Shown piece after piece: positions 30,195 to 41,489 of a DNA stretch of 49,882 nucleotides. Source of the stretch: Spongospora subterranea. Taxonomy: Eukaryota; Endomyxa; Phytomyxea; Plasmodiophorida; Plasmodiophoridae. Below the pieces are notes generated by a model. That model saw only the letters and a program-made list of their open reading frames with translations. It ran no database searches and was not told the DNA's origin. The position numbers were made by a program, and so were the translations under genes. The DNA is taken from the NCBI GenBank assembly GCA_900404475.1, contig OUQQ01000067.1, positions 1 through 49,882 of the forward strand. The letters run 5' to 3'. Positions within the stretch are counted from its first letter, which is position 1. Each line of letters starts with the position of its first letter.

Positions 30195-33100
30195 TTACAG
30201 CTCAGTAGATAGAACATTAGTTTGGTTTCCTCTCAGCAAAAAAGTCGTCGCCTTTGAGCAAGATAGGCAGTCAAGCCATGCCATGTATCGAACAGAGGAA
30301 TATGAGATGTTAGGAACAGGTACTGTGACAACTGAGAAAAGGGATGCACTGGATGATGCGCGGACCAAATCGCTCAAGTGCAAAATCTTTAAAGTTAGCT
30401 TATCAAGTGGCAAATATTCGGATAAGGTCGCAAAACGTTCTCGCATCAACTCCGACGGCTGGAAATCGCCGCGAATGTCCAAAGATACCTCTAAAGGTAT
30501 AACTTCAGCGGGTATGCGCAATTTCCTCACCAAACTGAAAAAGTCAATGCGACATGGCAATCGATAGAGTTGGACATCTTACCCAACCATCTTGGCTGCT
30601 TCCCGCCCAGACCTAGAAGTTACAACAGTCATCACGCGTAGGGTGATATGTTGACGTCGCAGCTTGGGCGATTTTGTAAGAAGATATGCAATCAATATTG
30701 TCAGACCACCGTCATCAAACAGCCACCAAACATCAATGAAACGAGACTCGATTCTATCAATATGGAAGTTTTCAGGGTTTCTAATAATGGCAATACCAGA
30801 ATTCAGACTGAATATGGTACGAAGAATATACACATATTCATCCAAGGAAACATTACTGCTGGACGGGCATACATTCCAATTATTTTTGAACCCTAGATTA
30901 AGATTGAGTCATCATATGTCGAAACGAACATCCATAAATTACCGAGGCAGACAACGTTTGTGATCAGATGAGGAGTCAGACCGGACGTCATGATGAGGGA
31001 TCGAACTCCCTCGGTTAGTGTACGTGAGGCTACAGATGTAGCAAACCCCTTTACATGTAAAGAGTTAAGATAGTCTTGTAAATTTTCTCTAAAGGATGAA
31101 AAATTCGATAACAGCTTCAAATTGTCTACTTGATCGTTTCCAAGCTGATTGCAACGCCGATTCAATGCAATGAATTCAAATGCACATAGCCGTACCGCTG
31201 GTTCCACAACAATATACGCAAACGTCATGAGGCCGCGACCAGTGCGAATTAGGCTTGCCACCCGAATCAATTCTACGTATTCACCAGGACTTCCGCATAA
31301 AACTAATATATTAGGTCTAAAACAAACATCAACAACGAAAACCGAAATGATCCCTCAAAAACCTATAAGCCTTCGACGACTGTGAAGCATGCTTCAGATT
31401 TTCCAGAGAACGAATGACAGCGGCAAATGCCACAGCATCACCTGCGGAGCCCCAATTGGATTTCGTTTTTTTAGTGACTTTAGCGATATACTGTCAGGAT
31501 TATTGGCTTTAAATGGCAAATCGATATGTATTTTGATACTTACTTTATACAGGGCCAATCCAAGCAAAATTGACGTTAAGGACGCATATGGATTGACGAA
31601 CACCATAGTAAAAGCGCATTGAAAAAATCCAAACAAAGATACCCATTTGTTGATGTACTTAAACGTAGGTCTCCAACCGGGTGAAGCCGATAAGGCAGTT
31701 GCAAACACTGCATAATTGATAAGCTAAAAACATGCAAATTCAGTAATTTACTATAAGAGTTTGTAAGTTTCGATCTCACCATAAACAGTAGCAAATTGGA
31801 ACCTGAAGACAACCTCGCTGCGGAGTTCACTGATCCCAGAAGAATCTAATGATCAGGTTAGGGACAACAATGACAAACAGCCCGTTGATACCCCGAGAAT
31901 AGGAGCAAAGCAGAACAAAAATATGCATTGATTAATCGTTGGATTGGGACTGGCGTTAGTGTTTGCGACGGCGTTGATAGGAGCTTTAACTTGTTTACCG
32001 GACGTTCCAACATAAGGCAACGAATTTAGAAACCGATTCATGAATGGGAACAGCTGATCTCGGCATATCGCCAAGAGAATTCTGGGACCGGAAACTAATG
32101 ACCCGAGTGCTGATGTAAGGGTAGAGGCGTAGATTCCAAAATATACCAGGGGGCTCCACAGTGATGCATCCACCATTATAGTATTCCGAAAAATTAGTCC
32201 TTCTTTGCCGTCTACCTAGTACCTATGTCAACATTGTTGCGTTGAATTGAATGAAACGTGGTCGTACCTGGCGAACGCAGGATGAACCTAATATCCAGCC
32301 GGAGATAATGTAAACTGATGAGCTGATGATGATGGAGATTAACATTCCTAAAGGATACGACCTTTCTGGATTCTAGGTCAAGGGAAGATTAGAGTAATTT
32401 TTCAAGTTATTAGCAACTAACTTTCAGTTCCGCATAAACTGTGGTGGCGGCAGTAAACCTGCAATTAAACAATGAATGGCGAAAACATTTGTGAATATAT
32501 CAAGATTACCCAGTCATAGCCGGGAAGAAAAGAATAGTAATAGACATTACTGATGTTCCACTCGTCAGATCTGGACCGAAGTTGTTCCAGAAAAGTTTAG
32601 ATGACGCTCCAACAAAACCCACATCCACTTTGGGAGGAGTTAAGAACGCACCGAGATAAATTGACGCCAAACATAAAACCATCAACAGTAAAAACGACGT
32701 ATATGCCTAAAACATGGTCAATAAACCGTGCTCATTGTCATTTTTTCGCAAATGCGCACTTTGGAAACCATTTCCACGCCGACCGTGATCACGACAATCA
32801 AGACTACTAGAGTCACGTAGCCGATAATTTGCACATCCCATCCAGACGAACTCAATGTCAATCCAGGATAGTATGACTATGCGTATAAATGAGGAGACTG
32901 CCGTTTCATCACGACAGTATGATACATGAAGGTGCATTAACAAGGCTTCGGAAAAAGCAACGATGAAGATTGACGTATCGGCAGCATGACTTAGAACCAT
33001 CAATGTCCCAATGGCTCCACCAAACTTTGGACCAAGCGAACGGGAAATCCTGAACGTTTTCAAAAACGGCATGTAATGAACATTGTACCTCCCCAGAACT

Positions 33101-33904
33101 TACATGTAATATGCCCCACCTGGATGAGGAGCTCCGTTTGTGGCGATTGCGCTGAGAGAGAGAGCTGTGGTGATCGTTATCATAGCACAACTTGAGATTC
33201 TGAGATGAGTATAAGCAAGTTACCGTTCGAAAGTGAGGGCAATCTAACATTAATGTTCCCAGCGCAATCCCAGCTTGACCAAACGTCACGCCAAGTCGTA
33301 AGAACATCATTCCGCTGAATATTTGCATCAAATTTCTAGAGACAACCCCTTCCCAAATGCCGAGCGACCCCGTTTGCGTCATCAAAAGACTCTCAGTTCT
33401 GAGCAGTGGGTCCCCCGTGCCTGTGATATGTTTCCTATCTTCTAGAATAGCAGGTCGTGGGCCGAACAGAAGATCATTCAAAGTTGGGATTGCTCTCGAA
33501 TTAGATATTGCAACGTATGTCATTAAAGAGGGCAGAGCATCGCAAATTTGAGGATTTTCCTTTGACGAGCCTACTATCTGGCGATCTGATTCGGGAGCAG
33601 AAAACACGTCAAACAGGTCGAGATTAACTGGCCTATCCACGTTGTGCAATCCATCACTATACTTGATAGTGCGGTACTGGTCTGGCAAATCCGCTTTGTC
33701 TCCATGGCATCTCAAAGAATCACCAAGCGGTCCGAGACCGGAATTGCTTTTCGAGTGCGATACAGACCGATTTTTCAATGATTCTGTTGGGAGAGCGCAT
33801 AGCTTTTGTAAACCGGTGATTTGATTGACCGAGGATATGACTGGACAAACAGCGTCGTCATCGTCGGCTAGATTCTTCTGATCCATGCTTGGCACCTGGT
33901 CCAT
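30195..33904 (-). CDS. SLC12-family cation-chloride cotransporter
   Basis: An electroneutral Na/K-Cl cotransporter-type membrane protein in many short exons. ATG 33904 is the first methionine of the first exon. About 190 cytosolic residues precede TM1 ([31 protein letters not shown]). The next exons give [23 protein letters not shown] and [15 protein letters not shown], the family signature around TM2-3. Middle exons carry further TM segments ([27 protein letters not shown]). The cytosolic half has [40 protein letters not shown] and LRVMTVV. A final 48-bp intron (about 30561-30608) leads to the last exon, which ends [28 protein letters not shown]. That ending resembles SLC12A9 and the KCCs. 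I cannot choose between subfamilies. Some mid-gene exon ends are unresolved. Confidence 0.88.
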
Positions 33905-34359
33905 AAATACATATATATGGCGGTATATCAATGACAGGCCGAACGTCGTAAAATGATGATCAGATTAACATCATGCCGAAACTGAACCGGAATTAACGTT
34001 ATGAGAACGGTGACTGTAAGTGGATGGATCTTGTCTACGCCTTGACTGGATCATCCCCTCGAATTGCACTGACTGCGCAGCCCATTGAAGGCTCCGGCAC
34101 ATACAACTGTAATATTAACATGATATCGGTATCTTTGCTTTCAAAAACACTAGTCTGCGATCGTGTTGTGTTTTGTGGAAAGACTGGGTTTAGGTGAAGG
34201 AGAACAGTTTAGGCGGGCAAATATAGATGCTTCGATCGCAGAACTTGTACTGTTTTTTAGCAAACGAACGTTAGCGGTGGTGTTGCTTGGAGTCATCGTT
34301 GGTTATCCCGGCATTGCTTTACATATTCAGCTTTAATAAGTCTAGAAGTATTGAATAAC
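33905..34359. promoter_or_regulatory. Divergent promoter region
   Basis: 455 bp between the SLC12 (-) and NT-C2 (+) start codons. It contains a short alternating stretch (ATACATATATAT near 33910), and no gene is visible. Confidence 0.4.
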
Positions 34360-36052
34360 ATGGCGTTCCTTATTCGATTAGCTAAACATCAAGGCGCAGA
34401 ATGCAAACATATGATTTTTCAGTTGCACGTTCTAACATTAAAGACATCGCGACCGCTGAAGGATCCAGTATATGTGGAATGGGTTCGCGGGTCCCATAAA
34501 GTCGTTTCTGCACCCTCGACCAACGCAAATGAATGTTTATGCACATTGGACTGTCACCTTGAGATGAATGCGACCATGTTTTTTAAATCCAATGGCGAAG
34601 ATTTTCAACCTAAGCTCAGTAAAATTGTCTTCAAAACTCGGGAAAACGCATCAGCTTCCTCAAAGTTGATGGGTGAGATATCTCTGGATTTAGCAGAGCA
34701 TGCATCGACGACACCGTTTCATCTTCAGCTACCTCTGAAAAAGTGTAAAGATAAAAATGTGATTGTCGATGTTTGCATTTCAGCTCATGACTCCGATCAC
34801 GAGTAAGCAAAATTGTTTGTAAGCTGTAGTTTGATGTTGACATGGTTTTACTAGTCACGTTGCTCAATCGCAAGCCGAATCGTACCATCAAGATTCGACA
34901 ACTGTGTCAGAACAGGAGCACTCCCAACATTCTCATATTGAACCGTCGTTACCTATTGAACCAAATATTGCTTTAAGCGAGCCTACTCAAACCAATCCTG
35001 CCTCTATAAAAGTCAACGTTATGCCAGAGAATGCAGAGGTTGAGGAACCCAGAATGACGCCTGCAGAAGCATTTTTAACAGCTCAAGTCTTCAAACTGAG
35101 AAAAGATATTAAGACACTTGAAGAACGACAGACTAAACTGTTGGAGAAAGAACAACGATTATGCACAGTGCAGGAAGAAAATGAACAGTTAAAAAGTGAT
35201 TTGATGCTGTTAAAAAGAGATGACCCTCCAGACCCAGAGCAAAATAACAACCAGCAAGCTTCTGATAATTCCGAAGCACCTTTACCAGCAGAGACACCTT
35301 TGGTATCTGTTGAAGACCAACTCGAAGATGCTAAAGTCCTTCATAACCTACTAATCAATGACAAGCAAGCACTGGAAAAGCAGGTTAATGAATATAAGAC
35401 GATGATTCAGAGCATGCTAAACTTAACGAGAGAAGTAAAGCAGCATATGGAGGTCAAGACAAGCATTGCTGGCGACCTACAACTAACGCAGCTCGCTGCT
35501 AAATATGGGTTGACCGGTAACGAATACCTCTCCAACGTTGAACGCATCGTGACTGCGTGCTTCGATGCTCGTACCGAGCTCCGCGAAAGGGAAGCTCAAG
35601 TACAGCGAATAGGACAGCAGCAAGAACAAGTGATATTGAAGTGGAAGATGCTTGCCGGAAAAGTCGTCAGAATTTCCAACGACGGCGAAGTTGAAGAGAT
35701 TGATGCTCGTTTGGTGGCGCCAACCAATCGCAGGTTAAGTCAAATGAATGCCAGCATGGAAGCGGAGATAAAGGACGCTAAGAACGCTTTTGACAATAGC
35801 TGCAGCGTTCTGAGACTTGAAATAGCGCAACTGAAGGAACAACTGCTAGCTGAAAAAGCGAAGAGTAGTTACGAAATGGTCACGAAATCTGAGAGTTATC
35901 AGTTAGAGCAGCAACTGCTTGAGGCCAAAGTAAAACTTGCCGATTTGATCGATGCGTTCAATTCGCTGGAACAAGAAAATCAACAAATCAAAGAACAAAT
36001 ATCACAACAAGAACGATTATTTAAATTCAACAAAGGCTTAAAATTATTATAA
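34360..36052 (+). CDS. NT-C2 domain and coiled-coil protein (EEIG1/EHBP1-like N-terminus)
   Basis: Two exons joined across a 52-bp intron (34803-34854, phase 2), giving 546 residues. The first exon is an N-terminal C2-like domain of the EEIG1/EHBP1 type: FQLHVLTLKTSRPLKDPVYVEWVRGS, FKTRENASASSKLMGEISLDLAEHA. Such domains bind membranes or small GTPase effectors in that family. The second exon is acidic and glutamine-rich, then long heptad-rich helices: LRKDIKTLEERQTKLLEKEQ, LEDAKVLHNLLINDKQALEK and a C-terminal LEQQLLEAKVKLADLIDAF. A role as a membrane-linked scaffold is inferred. ATG 34360 follows an in-frame TTG. It converges with AspRS at a distance of 65 bp. Confidence 0.82.
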
Positions 36053-36117
36053 ACTAAAACTTTTATAAGCACGCTTGTGATTTGTATTGTATAAACGTGG
36101 TGCTGGCGCTGGGAGAC

Positions 36118-38342
36118 TCATGGTGTGCAACGATTAGGGTCGCGAGGAAACAATGAGGCAAGACGAATATTCTTTAAGCCACAGAACAGCATTGCAACGC
36201 GCTCTAGACCGATACCGGCGCCACCATGAGGAGGAGATCCGGATTTAAACGAATCAGTATACGACTGAATTGTATCAATTGGAATTGCGGGCACCTGAAT
36301 GGAGAGAACATAAGAATGGATGACATGGCTTTGAATATGGAGCAGACGTTAGCAAGGGCACGTTCAACTAAGAGTTGGTGATCATGGATACGTTGGGCGC
36401 CCGATGTGATCTCTTCACCTCGGAGGAAAACATCGTAGGAGTTCGAAAAACGTGGGTCATCGGCACACGGCATCGTGTAGAATGGCCTTGCCGACATCGG
36501 ATACCGATCGACAATGTAGAAGTCGGTGTTATATTTGGCTTTAACAAGCACACCCAGTCGCTTTTCCTATACTGCTATGTGAGATGAACGTGAAGGTTTA
36601 TCGAATCGCGACGGTAACAAGAAGTACATGACCATCAGTCATGTTGAAACATACCATCGAAAGCAACAAGCATGAGTGGAACAAAAAATTCAGCAACTAC
36701 ACGCGAAGTGGAACAAATAATCCAACAAGTTTTCCGTAAAAAAAAATACGAACACGATATCACCTGAGGAGTCGAGATATCGACGAATTCGTCAGCTTCC
36801 TTGTCACCGTCTTCTCGTAACATTCGAATAGCATCTGAGAAGTGCAGGACAAGAGGCTCGTCGGGATAAACCAGCCGTTCGAATGGATATTGAGTGCAAA
36901 TTAGGTCGAGATCGGCGCCGTTCTTCGCATGCAGACTGTCGAATACGTGCTTGAATAGGCTACCTAACACCATTTGAGAAGATTATTCGGCAAAAAGAAC
37001 ATTGGAGTTACCAAGAGTTTCTAAAACCTCATGATAATGCTCTTTAATTTCTTGTTCGAAATCAAGTCCAGTGAACTCGCACATATGGCGATGAGTAAAA
37101 CTACGTTCCGAACGAAACACGGGGCCAATCTCGAACACGCCATGCAAGTCGCCATTCATACACATCTGTTTGTAAAGCTGAGGAGACTAACCTCGGGCAA
37201 CAATACATTAGAGAAGTCATAATCAGTGAATATATATTTGCTGACCTGTGCAAGGAAGGCGGGGTTGCCGAAATAGTCCAATTTAAACACATCGGCACCT
37301 CCTTCCGAAGCGGCACTGATTAGTTTTGGTGTGTGAACCTCGATGAAGTCGCGTTGAAGAAAGTATTCACGAAAATAGGTTCCAACTATTAGAATTTTGA
37401 TGATGCATACCCACGAGACAGTAAATTGATTACCTGCACTTTGCACCCGAAAGATGGCGTGGTTGGCGGACGCACGAAGATCCAGCCATCGATTGTCCAG
37501 ACGGATCGTTCGGCCAACAGTAGCCATGCCATCACTTTGCGCATTCTCGTCATCGACATCGTCGGCGACAGGACGCTTAGCATCAGCAATTTGCATAGTA
37601 AGAACCGGAGTCGAAGCCGACACCACGAAAAATTTCATGATCTGAAAACAGAAATTAGATGAAAAAGAATACAAACTCTAAGAAAATTTGTAGTTTTTGA
37701 CCAAAGGGTTATCTGGATGTAAACCCTAATCAAAAAACCCCAACCTGGATTTCGATTAGCGACTGCGATGCGCTCGTGACAGGTGGATCGGCCAGCATGA
37801 TTTGGCCGAAAACATCAACGATTGATTCAACAGGAACCTTGCCAATGTATTTGATCATATCGCGAGGCGTCTGATCATCTTCAGCCGCTATGGCTTGAAC
37901 CGAATATGGGGTTTGACGTAGTAGGGCAAAGCACCGTTTACCTGGAGGCGAAAATTAATAAGAGTACAAGAACGGAATATTGCCGAACCAGTTGCACGAA
38001 CAGCTTCCAGTCGTGCCCGAATCCAAACGTGTTGACCAACGGATGGTGTATCAAGTTTGCTGGCCGATACCCATTGGCGTTGGCTGCGGAAACCAGATTG
38101 GACCATGGGCAAATCCCCAAACTGTTCTTTTGTATAGTCATTAACCACTATTACCGCGCGATTCTATGTTCGCACGAGAAAATACCATAAGATTTGAGGT
38201 ATAGGAAAACTGAAAATGAGGGTAAGAAACTTACCGCCGCTTCAGCGGCTTTCGCCTTGCGAGCCTCTTTCTCGGCTTTTCGAGCATTTTTCGCAGCCTT
38301 CTTAGGGTCGATGGCCAGTTCTCCCATTTGATCCACAACCAT
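36118..38342 (-). CDS. DARS: Aspartyl-tRNA synthetase, cytosolic
   Basis: A class IIb synthetase in several exons. The N-terminus is lysine-rich and helical ([20 protein letters not shown]), as in eukaryotic AspRS. The OB-fold anticodon domain follows ([20 protein letters not shown]), then RFWDLR-like [19 protein letters not shown]. Catalytic motifs are [22 protein letters not shown], motif 2 [41 protein letters not shown] and [18 protein letters not shown]. After a final intron comes motif 3, [14 protein letters not shown], and the end [12 protein letters not shown]. The frame stays open upstream to an ATG at 38564, but that extension is cysteine-rich and unlike the family, so ATG 38342 ([10 protein letters not shown]) is preferred. 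Confidence 0.95.
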
Positions 38343-38607
38343 CTTCGATGACGTTGGCCCGCCGGTAAATGCGACTTGCCGAGTCCGTGACGGACACCGG
38401 GTAAGTCGTCTACTGCTGCAAGTAACGCACAGACAGTGTGCAGTACCCGAGTCGGGTGAAGATGTCGGGACCCGACCGACATCTTCACTGTTTACGCAAA
38501 ATGTTAAACAGGCGCCAATTACAGAGAATGTGCTCTTTATAGACAACACATCGATGGCGTTCATGAATTAAAGATGCTTGGATGAAGACAATGAAAGCTT
38601 CTTCAGC

Positions 38608-39385
38608 TCATCTGACGGGAAGAAAACCGTCTGGCTGAATGATTAAGGGTTGTTCATAGGGCAGCGCCATACCCACTGGAAAATTATCGCCTGACAAATA
38701 ATTGCTGACCTCGATTCGCAACCAACGTAAACAGGATTGATGAACGTCTCCATCTAAAATTCGAGATTCAACTTTGATTTCTCCCTGCTGTAAACATGTC
38801 AATCTTTCTCAACGATGACTGTTTCTGCCCCAGATCTGATGCGTTCAGATTGCAATTTACAATAGCGCGACTGACTTCACATTCGTAGGTCGGGGCAATG
38901 CAAGTCATTGTATGTCGAAAGACCGTTCATGCGCTTCTCATATATCTGGTCAGAATCGTCAATGACCAGATTAAATAACCGGTCGATGGCTTCGTTCATC
39001 GTGTTTTTTTCTATCTGGGGTACCTGGACGAAGAAGATTTGCTTAGGAGATACCTCAGAATGAAATGGCAAGTGACAGCATCCTGTCGGCGACGATTTTC
39101 GCCTTAGCTCTTTTCAATCCCATTTCCTCGATTAAAAAATTCAAACAGGTTTGTTCCTGATTGATAGTCCTGCGAGCATTCAGAATTTCCAAGCCAATCA
39201 CGCTTCTTAGAAGTGCATGTGCAATCCATCCATCCAGTTGTACAGTCATCCCTGATTCCCCTGGAACTGATATCCGATCAAGAATGCCTTGTGGAATCAG
39301 GTGTGCGTTTATCTAATTTGACGTGTATTCTCCACCCTTTGTCGGATTGCAGGGCACCGATTATGGAGCTGTGTTGCCCTGACAT
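38608..39385 (-). CDS. Orphan multi-exon protein
   Basis: Three minus-strand frames in a row look coding. One exon from about 39290 contains LDGWIAHALLRSVIGLEILN and ARRTINQEQTCLNFLIEEMG, with an in-frame ATG at 39249. A GT-AG intron of about 40 or 70 bp leads to an exon with VPQIEKNTMNEAIDRLFNLV and YEKRMNGLSTYNDLH. A last exon has VESRILDGDVHQSCLRWLRIEV and ends DGFLPVR at 38608. Upstream, an ATG at 39385 starts KGWRIHVKLDKRT in another frame and may be the true first exon, although I found no clean splice to join it. The product is mostly helical. I recognise no family. Confidence 0.5.
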
Positions 39386-39597
39386 TACTACCTCGAATCA
39401 AAGCATATCTGATTTCAAAAATAATTCTGCACCGGACATCAATTCCAGGGGATTCGAAACCAAATTAATAAGCAGAACTCTTAAATCGAGCGATCAATGT
39501 AGACGATATAGCCTGTCGTGGGACTGTTGGAAAATGATAAGGTGTCCGGTTGAAAACATCGTGTTTATGATAAAGAGAAATACAATTGGCGATGGCG

Positions 39598-40230
39598 TCA
39601 AAGATATGTCACGGCAGACTGTATTAGCTGCTCTGCCCCCGAATTGCCATAATCCAGCCGAAATCTAGTGGCCTGAATTTTCACGATATATTGAATCGTA
39701 TGGTAGCCGATAATTAGCTCTGCCACCAGAAATCCTATCTGAATTGACGCCGAGGTTGTCTCCCCTGTCAGGACATGCTTCTGTATGGCTAGAACATAGA
39801 CTACCAGAAACGCTTGTGGGAACAATGTTAAGAAGAAGAACGCTGCCAAATGTTGGATTCGCTCTTGAAGGTTACCGGCATACGCCAGGGCTAAACGGCA
39901 AGGCTCGACCAGACACCAGATTCCTAAAAGAATCGGTGTTAAAACCGATACAAACTGGTCATCTTTGTATTTGCTAATCTATGAATGACTGGTAAAATGT
40001 CAGCCGAGTTATCCAAACAGTGATTGTCGCACCTTGAAAGACGTAATCAATATGTTCACAACTGCATAAAGTCCCGAATACCAAACGTTATAATACAGCA
40101 AAATTTGTAGCGATAGCGACGACGACATCTGACGTTCAAGATATAATTGTTTGGGAGGATGGTGCGATGGTACTGGCACTCCAGGGAGTGCATCTGATCT
40201 CATCGCCTCAGGAGATTGCAGAATTGCCAT
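39598..40230 (-). CDS. TMEM17: TMEM17-like ciliary transition-zone membrane protein
   Basis: Two exons (40230-40033 and 39978-39598; 54-bp intron, phase 0) give 192 residues, close to the usual length of TMEM17. The family start of TM1 is SSLSLQILLYYNVWYSGLYAV. The second exon has VEPCRLALAYAGNLQERIQ, equivalent to the RLYLGYxGNLxE signature, then LAAFFFLTLFPQAFLVVYVL and a fourth TM segment, ending with IVKIQATRFRLDY like the TMEM17 tail. TMEM17 belongs to the MKS/B9 module that gates proteins into cilia. The related TMEM216 is less likely because of the ending. It faces TAF8 across a shared upstream region. Confidence 0.87.
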
Positions 40231-40585
40231 CTGGGGCGTAGACGAAAACAGTCAACTATAAGGCCAAAAAAATCGATGGATCAACACTCTGCTGTGTGCA
40301 CTGCATCTGATCGAGAAGTGCCTTGATTGCCATCCAAAGGGTTGCGTTCCCCTGTCTTTCACTGATTAAGGTCATCATGTTTCGGCCTCCTACAGGACCT
40401 ATTGTACTTAAATTGGTGAGAATTTATAAACGTAATGCGATTATCTACTGGTGTAAAGTGTGCGAGGAATCGAATTCGGTCGGTGTTTGGTGGTCCAGTT
40501 GAGGTTGCATCCGCCATTCTCCTTGAGCCTTCCAAAATACATCGGGAAAGGGGCAGTCACGGAGATCGCCTGACGACTTCACGAT
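40231..40585. promoter_or_regulatory. Divergent promoter region of TMEM17 and TAF8
   Basis: 355 bp between two divergent start codons. A plus-strand frame from 40435 overlaps the TAF8 start in another frame and has no recognisable content. Confidence 0.4.
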
Positions 40586-41415
40586 ATGCCGTCATCAACG
40601 TCGTCAGGGCTGATGCTCGCCACTGTTCGGATTGCCTGTGCCGAAATCTTATCGGAACTCGGCTACGCCAGCGTTCATGACTCGGTCGTTCATTGCAGCC
40701 TTGAGTGATGACGGGCAGGGCTCATGCTATGTGTTTATAGGCGTTGGACACCTTTAGCGAAGTCTGTTCGAGATACATCACCGAAGTTGCTGTATTGTCT
40801 AAATCTAATGCTGAACTAGCAAGAAGAACCCATGTGACGCTTTGGGATTCATTAAATGCAATTAATGATCTTGGAACAAACGTACAATCTCTGTTGCAGT
40901 ACAAAAAGTCGTCCAATAATCTTCCGTTTATATATGGTTGTCTTTGTGTCATCAGTTCCTTTCAGCGCAGTTACATATTGATTATTTCAGATTTACTACC
41001 ATTTCCTCAACCAAGGGAGGTAATTATATGTGCACCAACGACGACAAGTGACACTGCAACCCAAGTATGGGAGCCATGTTGCGACGCTGTGATCCTCCTT
41101 GGGCATCTGAATTTTTGCTTTTAGAATGATCCACCGCCAGATCTTCCAGTAATTCCTTCATATCTGCCTCCACTTCCTGCCCCTCATACTTATCAATTCA
41201 CCCCTGTATATCAAAAGCCAGCCATTGACCCCAATGCTAGGTTAACTTTCTGGGACCTTCTTTGGCATCTTGTTTGATTTTTTCTACTATAGGAGGAAGA
41301 TGATAATTAAGCAGAAGCGACAAGTGGAAAGTTCGCTCGTTAAGTTAAGTAGGTCAATGCAGCAAAAAGGTGATTATTTTGTCTATACGATGACGCTCAC
41401 TAATGTAGAATTCTA
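40586..41415 (+). CDS. TAF8: TAF8-like TFIID subunit
   Basis: A histone-fold (BTP) subunit that pairs with TAF10 in TFIID. Exon 1 from ATG 40586 encodes GLMLATVRIACAEILSELGY. An intron at 40685-40740 (phase 0) joins it to ALDTFSEVCSRYITEVAVLS and ELARRTHVTLWDSLNAINDL, completing the fold. Then come REVIICAPTTT, an intron after CAA at about 41066 and the family's proline-rich segment (PVIPSYLPPLPAPHTYQF), matching the PHIPxxFPxxPxPHTY motif. A further intron (about 41242-41293) restores ARRKMIIKQKRQVESSLVKL. The last codons are uncertain: TAG at 41413 is reached with or without one more small intron. It ends 74 bp from convergent OFD1. Confidence 0.9.
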
Positions 41416-41489
41416 GATGTTGATCCAAGCAAATAAATTGTACATCACTAAATAATAATTTTATCACGTTTTATGTATTCTAAGATTTT

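Noticed and set aside
30148..30567. 139-codon plus-strand ORF with a basic C-terminus
   Set aside because: It is antisense to the last exon of the SLC12 gene, whose minus-strand reading matches the family's C-terminal domain.
30995..31012. tRNA-like T-arm (GAGGGATCGAACTCCCTC)
   Set aside because: It lies inside an SLC12 exon, and no acceptor, D or anticodon arms can be formed around it.
39213..39668. 151-codon plus-strand ORF
   Set aside because: It overlaps coding sequence of two minus-strand genes at its ends and has no recognisable domain or splice signals.
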